IMG/VR virus record: IMGVR_UViG_3300046642_000302 | Location: 1-61,034 of that record | Strand: one strand, 5' to 3' | Source: a virus | Length of the DNA: 61,034 bases | Shown: one piece after another, positions 36,573-49,500 of the stretch | How the letters are laid out: the number at the start of each line of letters is the position of its first letter | Position numbering within the stretch: the first letter of the stretch is position 1 | The notes under the pieces: generated by a model | Told to the model about the DNA's origin: nothing | The model's input: the letters and a program-made list of their open reading frames with translations, nothing else | Database searches by the model: none | Program-made: the position numbers and the translations under genes

Positions 36573-36952
36573 GGGGTATTCCCTGGGTCAGTCGAGGGGG
36601 AGACGCCAAACACCAGCTTCAGCCGGCCGAGAATGGCTTTTTCAAAGATTTGCATGGCTTGGGCGCCGAGGTGGCCAGTGACCGCCACGCAGATGGCCGT
36701 CCACAGCTTGTCGAAGTTGGCGATTTCACAGGCGTAGAAGGTCAGCACGCCAACAAACACTGAGGTCACCAGGCCGGTCAGCAGCGTGACCATCGCCGCG
36801 CTGAAGGTTTCCTTACGATCCCGCATCGAATTGAGAAACCGCACCAGCCCGCCCCACGCGGCAATCAAACACACCCATAAATAGGTCATCCAACCGTACC
36901 CGGTCGGGTCTTTTGCCACGGCCTCGACGGCCTGTTTCAGTTCTTCATTCAT
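36569..36952 (-). CDS. Holin (LydA-like, three membrane helices)
   Basis: A 127-residue protein with three hydrophobic segments: WMTYLWVCLIAAWGGLVRFL (21-40), MVTLLTGLVTSVFVGVLTFY (54-73) and LWTAICVAVTGHLGAQAM (83-100), plus charged ends. Size and placement directly before the endolysin gene fit a class I-type phage holin. Confidence 0.87.
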   Translation of the reverse strand: MNEELKQAVEAVAKDPTGYGWMTYLWVCLIAAWGGLVRFLNSMRDRKETFSAAMVTLLTGLVTSVFVGVLTFYACEIANFDKLWTAICVAVTGHLGAQAMQIFEKAILGRLKLVFGVSPSTDPGNTP

Positions 36953-37276
36953 GCGGTGCCCCTGGCCCGACCAGTAAAATATGGTCAGATAATAGTCGCT
37001 ATGGTGCTGTTACGAAACCAATGGACGCCGTAATGGCCGATTGCCAGAAGGAAAGCCGATAAAAGGAGGGGGAGTTCGGAGGGGGTACATCAGCCGCTAA
37101 GCGCAATTCAGTGGCGGCCGTCACTGTTCAGAGGCCCAATTGGATGCGCCGTCATCCTCTTGGACGGCTCGGGGCCAGATCACGCGCCAGTTCCCGAGCC
37201 GTATCTGATGAACCACCCGGAGGCGCCATCATTCGGCAGTGGTATCATATCAGCACTCACCCCGGAGCACGACCTT
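36953..37276. other. Intergenic region with outward promoters for lysis genes and a lone plus gene
   Basis: About 320 bases without a gene. On the minus strand TTTCGT and TATTAT (about 37015-36986) are 17 bases apart and could drive the lysis genes. An imperfect GACCA...TGGTC repeat lies at 36968-36985. On the plus strand TATCAT at about 37245 lies before the membrane-protein gene. Promoter matches are moderate. Confidence 0.4.
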
Positions 37277-37501
37277 ATGCTGTCCGACTACGTAGGCTTG
37301 GCTGTTATGTGTACCGTTATCGGCGCCTTCATTTACACGCAGGTGCCGCCGCACTGGCAAAGCCTTGGCGGTTTTCTGCTGATCGTCTTCGGCTGGCTGC
37401 CGGCCGGACTTCTGGCCGTGTGCCTACTCAAAGCGCCGGAATTGTTTGTCCCGGCGCTGATCGTCGCCGTCCTCGTTATTGCCCCCCGCCAGAACGCCTA
37501 G
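37277..37501 (+). CDS. Lone small membrane protein on the opposite strand
   Basis: A 74-residue protein from ATG 37277 (GGAG 9 bases upstream). Three hydrophobic stretches cover most of it: YVGLAVMCTVIGAFIY (4-19), LGGFLLIVFGWLPAGLLAVCLL (30-51) and LFVPALIVAVLVIAP (55-69). It is the only plus-strand gene in the late block and its end overlaps the polyvalent gene by 26 bases. This pattern fits a moron expressed from its own promoter in a lysogen, such as a superinfection-exclusion protein. Function is not shown. Confidence 0.6.
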   Translation: MLSDYVGLAVMCTVIGAFIYTQVPPHWQSLGGFLLIVFGWLPAGLLAVCLLKAPELFVPALIVAVLVIAPRQNA

Positions 37502-40500
37502 CCATCGCCCGCTGTTCCAGCGCCTTGCCCACTTGCTCGGTCATCAGGTTACGCATCGAGCGTAGGCTGTCGAGCTTCTGGCGCTTGGTGTCGCTGTCGG
37601 TGTCCGTGCTCATTTGCACCTGTTTCATTTCCGCATTGATCTGGCCCAAGTCCTTGGCCACACGGGTCAAGGATTTGCGCATGCCCAGTTCATCCGGCTT
37701 GTCTTTTTGCAGTTGCTGCGCCTGCTGTTCCTGGCCGTACTGCGACAGGTGTTGCAGGTCGGCATAGGCCTGATCGGACGCCTTGAGTGCGGTATAGAAG
37801 TCGGTACCGTAGCGGTTGTAGTTGTCCTCCTTGGTCAAGTCCTTGTAGAAGCGTTTGATCGGCTGGTATTCATCCCAGCTACGCGCCGGCAACTGCTCGC
37901 CCTGCGCGCCACGCCAGTAGGTGTCGGCCATGGCCATGGCTGAGGAACCGACCGCACCCAAATAACCCTGGATCAGATAATCGATCTGGATCGGCGACAG
38001 CGCCGAGTTGCCCACGCCAATGGTGTCCAGCGCGCGCTCGATGCCACGGCTCGACGCTTCCGCCAGGCGCGTACTGTCAGGGCGCACACGCAGGCTGGGG
38101 CTGAGTTTCTGCATCGACTGGTCTTCAATCGGGCGCCCGGTGAACATGCTTTGATTCGACCATAGTTCGGCAATCGGCTTGAACGCTTGCGGCGTTGGGT
38201 TCATCGCAAAGGTGTCGCTGAGCATGTGCAGCATACGGCTGGCGAACTTATCACCGCCCACCGTCGGGTCGACAAACTGCTCGGCCAGGCGTTCGCCCAT
38301 GGTGGCAATCGAGCCGACTTCGAACGGCTTCGGAATGAAAAACATGCTATTGCCAATCTTGATCGACCAGTAAGTGTCGCGCTGCCAGTCTTCCAGCTTG
38401 CGATAGTCCTCGTCATCCTTGTTGCGCAGGTACAGCAGCGTACTGAAGGCGGTCAGCGCGCCGACCACGGTAGCGAAGCGGGCGAAGGCCTGCTTGTCCG
38501 AGGTGGTGCCCTTGCCGAACAGGGTTTTCAGTGCTGGCTTGCCGCCCGAGCGGTAGAGCTTGTCCAAGCCCTGAAGCCGTGCGTTGAGGAACGGCACCAC
38601 ATCGGTGAAGAACTTGATAATCCCGGCGTCGCCGTGGGCGCTGAAGTCCATCAGGTCGCGCGCTTCAAACGCGGCCTTGAGCTTGCCCTTGCCCTGGTTG
38701 TGCTCCCAAATCCCGGCGCGGTTCATGTTCTCCGCGAAGTCGGTCACTTCATGGTACTTGTGCCAGGCTTTCATCAGCGTGTTCGGGATCAGCATCGGGT
38801 CTTTGAGCACTTGCGCGGTACGCATGCTGCCGTTGAGCGAGGCCTTGAAGTCGGCCGCACCGTGGCCGTAGACCTGGCCGAAGTGGAACGCCCCGCCGCT
38901 GGCCATCATCCGCGCTCGCGCCCGTTTATTGCCGTAGGTCAATGCGCCCTTGAAGGCGGTCTTCAATGGAATGGCGCTGGTCGGCGAGGTGGCCATGGCC
39001 GCCAGCGAATCGCGGATGGCGTTGGCCACCACAAATTGCGGGGTGATGGTGGTCATGTTGGTGAAGAAGCGCTTGAAGCTGCGCATGACCTTGCGCGAGG
39101 TGGTGTTGACACCGGGGTCCGAGAGCGCCGACACCGCCTTGAAGGTCAGCGGGTCACTGACGTTGTACCACTGCTTAATCCCGTTCTCCATGACGAAGGT
39201 GCTGGCCTTCTTGTCCTTGTGCGCCTCGGTGGTCTTGTCGGCAATGCCCAGTTGCTCGGCGTTGGCCATGGCCTGCGTGGCCGCCTGATTCTTCAGGCTG
39301 GCTTGAATCAGGTGGTGGAAATTGAGCAGGGTGTTTTCCAGCAAGTCGTTGAGGTGCTGCTTGCCGCCCTTGAGCTTTTTGTAGGCTTGTTGGCGCGACA
39401 GGCCACCGCCGCCCGAGGACGGACCGCCAAGGTTCTCGTCGTCAATCACCCGGTAAAACGGCACGTAAAACTCATCGCTCCAGGTCGCGCGCTGTTCCGG
39501 GGTGATGATCCCGGATTGTTCGGCGATGCCCAGCACGTCATCACGGTGCTGCTGAAACTCTTTCCACACTTGCTGATAGAGCATGCTGCGGCTCTTGCCG
39601 TTCTCCAGCTTGCCGCCGCTGAACTTGATCCCGGCCTCGATTTCTGCCGGGGTGAACAGGTTTTCCCGGCCTTCGCCGAGCAGGCGCTTGGAGCGGTTAG
39701 CGGCGATCCAACCCATGAACCTGGTCATTTCCGCCACGCTGCCGAGCTTCTTCAGGGTGTCGCCCAAGCCTTGGGTATTGTCGTGCAGGTCAATCACCTT
39801 TTCCGTGGGGTCGAGGTAGATCCGACCATGGTGCAGCAAGGCGTCCACCGCGCCGCCTGCGGCCTGGCTCATGCGCGCCAGCACCCACGAACTGGACGCA
39901 ATCGAGCCTTCCAGGGTGTCGGCGCCGTACAGCGCGTGGTCGTTGCGCATCAGTGGCGCGTACCGGTCGACGGCGGCCTGGCGGAAACGCAGACCGAGGT
40001 TGTCAGTCAGTTGGCGCCAGCGATCCGTCATCCGTTGTGGCAGGGTTTCCGGGCCGATCTTGTTGCTGAAGCTGGTGGCGTCGGCATCGGCCTTGATGTC
40101 GTCGAACACGTCGGAGAGCTTGACGCTGAACATGGTCCCGGCCTTGCCGAACAGTTCACCGCGTTTGTCCAGAGCCATCGATACCAAGGCATCTTTGGCC
40201 ATGGCGCGCAGCTGCGCCGGGGTGACCTGGCCCAGTTGTTTGCCGTAGCGGCTGAACAGCCAGTGCTTGACCGTGCCCACCAGATCGTCCACCCACTTGC
40301 GGAAGGCAGCCGGCAGTTGCGCATGCTCTTCAATGGCGTAGGCGCCAAACTCTTCGGGCGTCATGCCGTCGGCCACCGCGCCGGCGTCCTGTGCCTGCTG
40401 CACGCGCTCACGGGCGCGGTCGAACACGTCGCGAGCCTTGCCGGTGGATTGCTCGGCCTGGCGGTGCAAACCGTCCAGGCGCTTCATCAGCTCGCCCCAG

Positions 40501-43500
40501 CGCTGCGAGCCGACCAGCTGCTCGCCGCCACTGTGAAACATTTCATGCAGCAACACGCCATTGGCGTTTTCGGGGGTCAGGTTGGCCGCCACCAGGTGCA
40601 CGGTGCCATCCGGAGTGGTCAGCGCTTGCACGCCGCGCACGTTGTGGCCTTCTGGCAGCGATTGCACGTTGCCGTGAATGACGATGTGCCCGGCGTCGAT
40701 CAGCTTGTTGACCACCGGACCAAACGGGCCTTGGGTAATGGCGTCGCGCACTTCTTGGTGCGAAGCGGGCTCAGCGACCGGACTGGACACCGACAAGCGA
40801 TTGCCGTCGCCGAGGTGCTTGGCGCGGATAAACCAGCCGCCATTTTTTGGGAAGGTGTACGGGTCGATTTCCTGCGCTTCGGCCTTGGTCAGGTCGGAGC
40901 GCACCAGACCGGTGATGGTCTTGCCTTTGCCGGTGACGTGCTCGATCAGCTCAGGCTTGGGTTCCGGCTTGCTGCTCGGCATGCGATCCGGCACGTCCAG
41001 GTGCTCGATGCGGTCGAACAGTTCGCCGGTCGACTCGGCATTGCTCAGGTTGATGGTGCGCGCATGGATGCCTTGCGCGTCGTCCGGGTTGCTGTGCTTC
41101 TCCAGCACCACCACTTGCGTGTTAACCGCGGTGCCGGCGCGCTCGAAGGTCGACGGCGGTAGGTCGAAAGTCGCCACGCGGTGCAGGCTCTGCGCCTCGT
41201 CGCTGTCGAGAAAGGTCGCCAGGCGCTTGTCGGTCAAACCACCGCGCGGAATCAATGCGACGATCCGCCCGCCTTCACGCAGGTGCTGGGCCGCCTTGGC
41301 GACGTGCTCGATGGCGGTCTTGCCGCCGTTGCCGAACGGCGGGTTCATCACCACGGCGTCGTACTTGTTGGTCCGGTGCAACGACTCGAAGGTGTCGTTG
41401 ATGATCCGCGCGTTGCCGTTGGCCAGGGCCGCCCGCTGCGACAGGTCATAACTCGGCTCGACCATGGTGACGTGGCTTTGCTGTGGGAAGAACCGCGCGA
41501 TCGCGCCATGCCCGGCCGACGGTTCCAGTACATGATCGCCGGGTTGGATGTTGGCCCACTCGGCCATCTTCAGGCCGAGCGGTTCCGGGGTGGCAAAATA
41601 GTCGGTGCCTTCGCGCAGGTCGCGGCGCTTGCTGTTCTTCTGCTGGGCGAAGTAATAGGCCTTGGCCTTCTGGAACGGGGTCAGTGCCGCCTGCGCCGCC
41701 AGTTCGCGGTCGAGGGCTTTGCCGCCCTTGCCGTCCTCGGCGCTCGGCGCCTGATCATCGGCGTTGTTGTAGGCATCGATAAACGCCTGTTTCAATCCGC
41801 GCGCGTCGGTGCCCAGCGCCAAGTTTTCAGCGGTCGAGGCGCGCTCGGCGATCTTGCTGGCAAAGGCGCTGGCCTCCCAGGCGGTGCCGGTGGTCAGGTA
41901 GCGAAACGCCGCGTCGCTGGCTTGGCCGGTGCGGTAGGTGCGGCCTTCGATCTGGATCGCCGCCACCGGCTTGCCTGGCATGCCGAGGTTGATCAGCGCG
42001 CGCATGTGCTGGCCGGTGGTGTCGTGCAAACTCACGCCTTCGCGGCCGGCGTCCGACTGCAACACGATCAGGTCTTTGCCGCTGGTGTCGTCGTTGAAGG
42101 TGTCGGCATTCAGCCGGCGCGTCGCCTTGGGCACCGTGCCGTTGAAGAACAGCGCGTCCGGGAACGCCGCCGACAGGGTATCAATCGGCGAGAACAGGCC
42201 TTTAAGGTCCATCTTCTTGAAGATGTCCGGGCGCGCGGCAAAGGCTTCGCGGGCCAGGGCTTTGACGTCGGCCTCGTTGATGCTGGCCATTCCGGCCGCG
42301 AACGGATCGAAGCCACCGCCTTTGTTGTAGTCGTGGAACACCACCACCTTGCGCCCGAGCGCCATGTGTTCCTTGATCATCGGCACCACGGCACGGGCCT
42401 TGATCGATTCGAGCAGGTACATGCGCTTCTGGTAGTCGAAGGTCGCCATCACCGCGTCATACACTTTGCGGTACTTGCCGTCGTCATGTTCGCGCAGGTA
42501 GGCCAGGCCTTGGTCGATCTTCTGCCCCACGGCATCGTCGACCATCACAAACTTGCGGTCGTAGTCGTGCGGCACTTCCAGGCGCCGACCCGACAGCGCG
42601 CCGACCTCCTTCAGGTGCTGGTTGAAATTCTGCTCCATCAGTTCGGAGTCAACCCCGGTTTCCGGCGCGGTCAACTTGTTGTAACGCATGCGGTAGCCGA
42701 AGTGCTGCATGAAAAACTTCTCACGCGCATCACCGCTGTTGTAGCTCGATCCGGCCATTTCAGCCTTGTTGCTGAAGCGCTCGGTCGGGTGCGTGTAATC
42801 GAACAGGTAGCCCTCGGCGTAGTCCACGCTTTTGACGTAGGCGAACGGCGTGGCCGAGAGGAACAGGGTTTTCGGCAGGTCTTGCTGGCTGGCCCAGCGC
42901 GCTTGCCAGGCCTTCTTGGCTGGCTTCTCGATGGCATCCCACGCGGCTTTTTGTTCGGCTTCGGCTTCGGCCAGCTGGTCTTTCTGTGTTTGGGTCACGC
43001 CAGAATCCGGCGCGGCGGCGTCACGGCTGGCGTTCATCGCCGCCTTGTAGCTGCCCCACTCCTTGGGGTTGCGCTCACGTACCCACTGGTAAAAGCCGTC
43101 CGGGTGCCCGGTCAAGCCTTGCAGCTTCGACAGCGCGGCGGTGCCTTCGCCCTTCTCGTTGCTCGACAGGTAATGCGCCTCATCGGCCACGACCTGATCC
43201 CAGTCACGCAGGGCCAGGCTGTCGTTGGCGCCGAAGTTGGCATAGGTGGTGATGACCTGGCCTTCTTTGCCGTTGTCGGTGGTGCCGGTCAGTTGTTTGA
43301 GGTTAACGCCCAGCATCTTGGCAAACTTCACCCAGTCCGCGGCGATCTTGTCGCTCGGCACCACCACCAGGGCGTTGGGCTTGCCGTCGTTGATCGAACG
43401 CACGATCACGCCCATGCCGCTGGCGGTCTTACCGGTGCCGGTGCCATTGGTCAAAAGCATGCCGTTGCCCACGGCATAACGCTGCTCAGCCTTCAGCACG

Positions 43501-46500
43501 TCGTCGCGCTGAGGCTCAAGCAGGAGGGGTAGGGCTTTATCGATGTTGGCTTTGTCGCCGCGAACGGTCGGGGTGTCAGCGGCCTGTTTCTGCGCCGCTA
43601 GACGTTGACTGAACTCGCTGGCATCAGAGGCAGGAGCAGTTTCAACAATGTGGCCTGCTCGCTCTTGCTCAACGGGTTTTCCTGTGACGCTATCGCCACC
43701 GCTTCCGGCGCGTTCAACACCTCCGGGAGTGCCGAGCGTAGGTCGGAATGTCCCGTTTGGTTGATGTAGTTGCTGATCGCCTGATTCTCGGCCAGCAGCG
43801 GCGCCATCAGTTGGTAGGCGTTGATCACGCTGTCCGTGTACCCGTGCTGCTCCAGCGTCTGCGCCTGGCTCGCCAGTGCCGCGTCCAGCTGCGGCTGGCT
43901 CATCGTGAACAGCTGTTGCATGTCCGGGTTTTGCAGCGGTTGCGTCTGTGCGATTTGGTTCCACACGCTGGCCGGGACTTGCTGCATTTACTGCACTCCC
44001 TTGTTGCGTTGCTTCACCACGCGCATCAGGTGCTGGTCGCTGTCCGTCTGCCCGACGTGCGCCAGGACTTTGGTCATCAGCGCTTGGGCTTCCGAAGAGG
44101 CCTTGTTGCTGGTTGGCTTGGGCGTCTTGGCGATCAAGTTTGTCATGCGTGCCTCGAAGTAAGTCGGCGCCGGTCACTTCCGGGTCGCCGAACAGGTTGG
44201 TGCCCGGCTGAGTGGCGCGGGCCAGCTGAGTATAGGTCAGAAGAGCGTCCGCTACTGTAGCTCGGCTACGCGCACGGGCCAAGCTGGCGCCGCGATAGAA
44301 CACGCCGACCCAGTCCTTGGTCGCTTGATCCAGTTCGCCGGAGAAAATATCGTTCTGGTTGACCAGTTCATACACCGACTTGCCCTGTGCGCGGGCCTGG
44401 CGCACCAGATTCACCGCTTCGATCAGGTTCGGCGTGATGTCGGCGCCCTGAGAGATTTGCCCGTCGCGTGCTTCCTGGCGCATCTGCGCCCATGGGCCAG
44501 CGGCATCGAGCAGCGCGCCGCCAATCGACTTAATGTCGCTGTCGGTGCTCTCGAACAGGTCATTGATCAGGCTCGGTTCATCGTAGGCGGCGGACAACAA
44601 CGCGGCCTCGATCCGACGGCGGCCGTCCTGCGACAGCATCCCGTCGCCATCCATCAGGCTGCCGCGATCGCTCTTGCTGGCCACGTCACCGACAAAGGCA
44701 CGGACGAACTCGCGGTTGGCCGAGCCCGCGACGTCGCCGCCGTGGTACAGGTGCAGGAGGTCGCCCAGCTGCTTGCCGTCGGCGACCGCGCGCTCGGTGG
44801 AACTCAGGGCCAGGGTGGTGCGTTCGTTGGCTTCGCTGGTGTAGGCCTTCAGCTCGTCATTGTTCATTGGCGTGACGCGCTCGCGCACCAGCACCGGGGC
44901 TTTCATCCCGCTGACGTCATGCCCTTGCGACTCCAGCCAGGCGCGGTACTTGCTCGCGCCGTCGGTGTTCTTGGCGTAGGCCTGTTGAATGCCCAGCGTG
45001 CGGCCGTTGCCGCTTTCGACCACACCCTCGGGCGAGACGATCGGCGCGCCGTCGGTGGCACTGGCGCTGTCGCCGAGCAGGCGCGGGTTGAGGTTCGAGG
45101 CGATGTCGTTGATCTGGCTCAGCGACGCCGAACGCGAACGGTCACGCGGCTGCAATTCTTTCGGGTAGGCCGGGTTAACCGCGCCGTCGGCACTGTTGGA
45201 GGTGATCAGGCTGTCGGCTTCGACCACCTTGCTGCGCACGTCGAACTCGCGGCCGCTCGGGGTGGTCACGGTTTGAACCTTGGCAGTTTTTGCCATAGTT
45301 GCCGGCTCGGTTTGAACTGGGGCACTTTTTGCCTCAGTTGCCGGGGCGTCGCTCAGCTTGGCCAGTTCGGCGCGCACGGTGTCGGCGTTGTCCATGCCGT
45401 CGACCGAGTGGCCGGCATCTTCCATCATGTCGCGCGCGCCGTTAAACCAGCTGCGCAGGTACGGGCGGACTTTCTCCAGCGGCTGGCCCAAGTCTTCGGC
45501 CATGGTCTTGGCGAAGACGGCAAACTGACGCACGCCGGCCTCGATGTGGAACACCGCCAGCTCGGTGCCGAGCGCCAGAATTTCCGGATCGATGCCGCTG
45601 TTCAGTTGCGAGCCGTTGAGCTTGGCCTTGAGTTTGGCGCGCAGCTCGGCCGCGCGGTCCTGGCTCACCAACTTGTTGCTGGCACCATACTCGGCGGCCT
45701 TGGCCAGTTCGGCGGCAGTTTCTTCCGGTGGTGCCGGCTCTTCCATCTTGGCCGGTTCCGGGACGGGAGCTGCTTTTGTCTCGGTCACCGATGGCTTCTC
45801 GACCTTGGTGTAAGTCACGCCTTTGTGCTCGGCCACGTTAAAGTCGGCGTGCGACAAGTGGGTGCCGCTGTTGCTGCCGCTGCGCTTGACGTAGACATTC
45901 CCTTTGCTGTCGATGCTGTCGACGGTGTACGTCTCGCCACCGGTGATGTAACCGACGTCAGCGGACGGGATGAACTGCTCACCTTCCTTGATCCCACCCA
46001 TGCGCTCGCGCGCGGCCTGACGCTGGGCTTCGGCGCGAGCCTTGGCCTTCTGTTGCGGGGTTTGCGGTTTCGATGCCGGTTCAGCGGCTGTTGATGCAGG
46101 TTTGACCGCCGGCGTTGCAGTTTTCGGGGTTTCCGATGCAGGTTTGGCCGTTTCTGTTGCAGCGCCCGAGGCTTTCCACAGGTCCGTCAGGTTGAGCGCG
46201 TGCAAGCCATCGACCAGCATCTGGCCGTTTTTCACCAGCGGCGCACCCATCTGGAACGTGCGCCCTTCACGAACACCGGGCTTCAAGCCGTTGACGTTCT
46301 TCACGCCTTCACTGCGGCGCCATTTCACGTAGTCCACGGCGGCCCGCTGCGCTTCATACGGGTCGAGGCGGCGCAGGCCTTCCATTAGCGTGTTTTCATG
46401 GCGCTTGTGGTAGTTCGCCAGGTCACGCGCGGCGACTTCAGCCTCACGCTTGGCTTCCGCATCGCCTTTGTTCGCCCTGGACTTAGCGTCCTTCTCCTGC

Positions 46501-49500
46501 GCATCGCGCTGCAAGCGGGTGTAACCGTCGCGCACCTTGTCCTCGTAGGTTGGCTCAGCGGCTGGGGTTGCCGGCTTGGTCTGCTCCTTGAGTGCGGCGC
46601 GCTTAGCCTCGACCTTCTCGACCTCGCTGGCGTAGTTGCGGCTGGCAATGTCGCCAATCGGTTCGCCGCGCGCGGTCTTCGCCTCATTTTGCAGGCGGAA
46701 ACTCTCCAGAAAATGCTCATCGGATTGCAGGTGTTCGGCGGGCGACATTGGGTCGTTGCCGCGCATGCGCATGCCGTTTTTGTTGTGCGTGATGGCATGC
46801 CCACGGCCGTAGGCGTCTTTGGCCTGCTGTTCCAGGTCGAGGGCGCGCTGCTCGTCCGGCTTTACAGATTCGACCTTTGGCTTAACATCCGGCGCGGTTT
46901 CCTTTACATCCGGCGCCGACGTTGCACCATTAGCTGTCTCGGCACTGGGGAACTCGCGCACGGTGTCGAGCAGTTGCTTGATCGGCGCGTCTAGGCGAAT
47001 AACCTTGACCGGCTGGTCGCCGTCGACTTTGGCCAGCCATTGATGGTGGCCATCGAGGATATGGTTGTCGCGAGACACCAGAATCGAGCGCTCGCCGCCT
47101 TCATAGCCCAAGGCTTGCTTGACCTTGGCCGGGCTGAACTCTTCCTGTGTGGGCTTCAGGCTGCTGGCCGGGACTTCTTCCTGGGTGTGGGCGATGTCGC
47201 GCGCATTGAGGAACTGCGTCATCGCGCCACGGTGTTCGGCCTTGATCTGCGGCATGTCGGCGCGCGGCACGTTCAAGCTGCCCGAGGTGTCGGCGAAGCG
47301 CGTCCATTGCGGATCGATCTTGTCGCCGGTCAGGTCGGCCACGGCGGTTGGTGCTGGGGCTGGCGCGACTGGCGCAGCCGTCGGTTGCACAGCGGTCGGC
47401 TTGGCGGCTTGGGTGCCGGCGTTGTCGGTGGCGAACTTGATCGCCTTGCCGATGGCGGCGCGCTCTTTCAGCAGCGCCTTATCGCTCGGGTCAGCCTTGA
47501 TCGCAGTGGCGATCGCCTTCAGCTCGGCGCGCAGGCTCGGCTCGTCCATCGCCATGTAATCGGGCGCGGCCTTCTTCACCACGTCGGTCAGGGTTGGCAC
47601 TTGCTCGGTCAGGGTCGGAATGTCGACGCCAGGCTTTACCACGTCGGTCAAGGTCGGGATTTTGCCCACTTTACCGGTGGTTGGGGCCGACGGGGCGGCC
47701 GGTTCGGTTGCCGGGGTGGCATGGCCGCGATCCAGCTGCACGCCATCGGCTTGGGTGAAGTCGTAGGCATTGCCGTCGTCGGCCAGCACACGGGCAGTCC
47801 ACTTACCCTGGCCATGGTCTTGGTAATCTTGCAGGGTGCCGGCCATTTCGCCGTCGGAGCTGCGCACGGTGACGGCTTCACCGGCCGATTCATGGGTGAC
47901 GGTCGGTGCTGGCGCGACGTATTGCTGCGCGGCACGGGTCAACGGGCCAGCGGTAGGCGCGGCAACGGGGGCAGGCGCTGCGGGCTGGGCCTGCGCCGGT
48001 TGCGCCGGTTGCGCCATATCAGGGGTTGGCGCACTCGGCGCAGGCGCCGCTTGTGGGTCCATGGCGCCCAAGGTTGGCTCGACCCGTGCTTGCGGCTGGG
48101 CTTGCGGGGCGTGGTGGTTGCGGCCGAACGCGCCGGCTGTGGCGCCACCGGTCACGCCGCCGACAGCCAGGCCTTGCACCATGTTCTCGCCGACGCCTTC
48201 GCTCAGCGATTGCGTCGGGTCGATGTTGCGTTGGGCGATGTTCTGCCCCAGCTGCTCGCCGCCGCTCTGTGCGGTTTCGGTCAAGCCCTCGTTGCCGAAG
48301 CCTTTCATGATGCGCGGGATCAGCGAGCCACCTTCACTGATGATCTTGCCGAGGAACTGGCCGCCGACATGGTTCACCGTGGCGTCGACGATCCCGGCGT
48401 AATGGCCAGCCTCTTCGGCCGCGTCGGCAATGACCTTGGCCCGTGCGGTTTCCGGGTCGTACCCTTGTTTCAGCAAGGCTTGATAGGCCGGGGACTTGGC
48501 CATCTGCGCGTTGGTGGTCTGCTCGCCGCTGGCCTGCGATTGGGTGGCCTGCTGCGCGTAACCAATGCTGCCTTCCGAACCGGCACCGACGCGCGAGGCG
48601 ATCTTGATTGCGGCCTGGGTGCCAATGGCTTGTGCCGCTTCAGCACTGGCGCCCGCTTCCAGGGCGGCGGACTCAGCGCGCACCGAGGCACCACGGGTCA
48701 GGAACGCGGTCACCGCCATGGCCACCGTCGACGGCAGCGAGTTCACCGCATCGCCCAGCACGCGCACAGGCGAGGTCAACGCCGACTTGCTCATGTCGGT
48801 GGTGGCGTACTTCAGATCGCTGTACTTGGCCTTATCTTCCGGGCTCAGGTCGGCCATGGTCGCACCGGCTTTCTTGGTCATCGCCTGGGCGAAGCGGTTG
48901 AGGATCATCCCAGCGCTGTGATCCAAGTAGTCGCGGTACTTGTCCGGCTGATCCTTGTAGATGGTGGCGATTTCGGACGGGGTGAAGGTCCACGGGTTGA
49001 CCGCATCGAGCAACTTCGCGCCCGCGCCGGCCATGTTGTAGACGCCGGATTTACCCTGCTGCTTGAGGTATTGAACTGCGCCGACGTCACCGTAATACGG
49101 TTCATCCGGGCTCGGTGCCATGCCGGCCGCTTGGCGCAGCTGGTTGGCCACGGTCAGTGGCGACGGCTGATCCTGACGCGCAGCGTTGGTCTTGTCCTGA
49201 TTGTCCAGGGTCAACGGCGACGGCGCGGTCTGCTGCGTGGCGTTGATGGCGTTGGCCAAGGTGTTCTTGCCGCTGAAGAGGTCGGCGCGCTCTTGGTTGT
49301 GCTGGGCAATGTCGGCCGGATCAATCACCTTGTAGCGGCCGGGTTCCTTGGCGTCCATTTCTGCTTGGATCGCCGCCAGATCAGGGCCAGCCGGCGCGGC
49401 AGTCTGCGGCTTGTTAGCCATCAGCTGGTCGCCGATCATGCCGGCCTTCGCCATGACTTCCTGGCCATAGGCGGCGGTCTTGGCGCCCCACTGCTCGCGG

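Noticed and set aside
37160-37276. Longer start for the lone plus-strand membrane protein
   Set aside because: The upstream TTG and ATG lack Shine-Dalgarno sequences; ATG 37277 has GGAG at proper distance and begins the first membrane helix.
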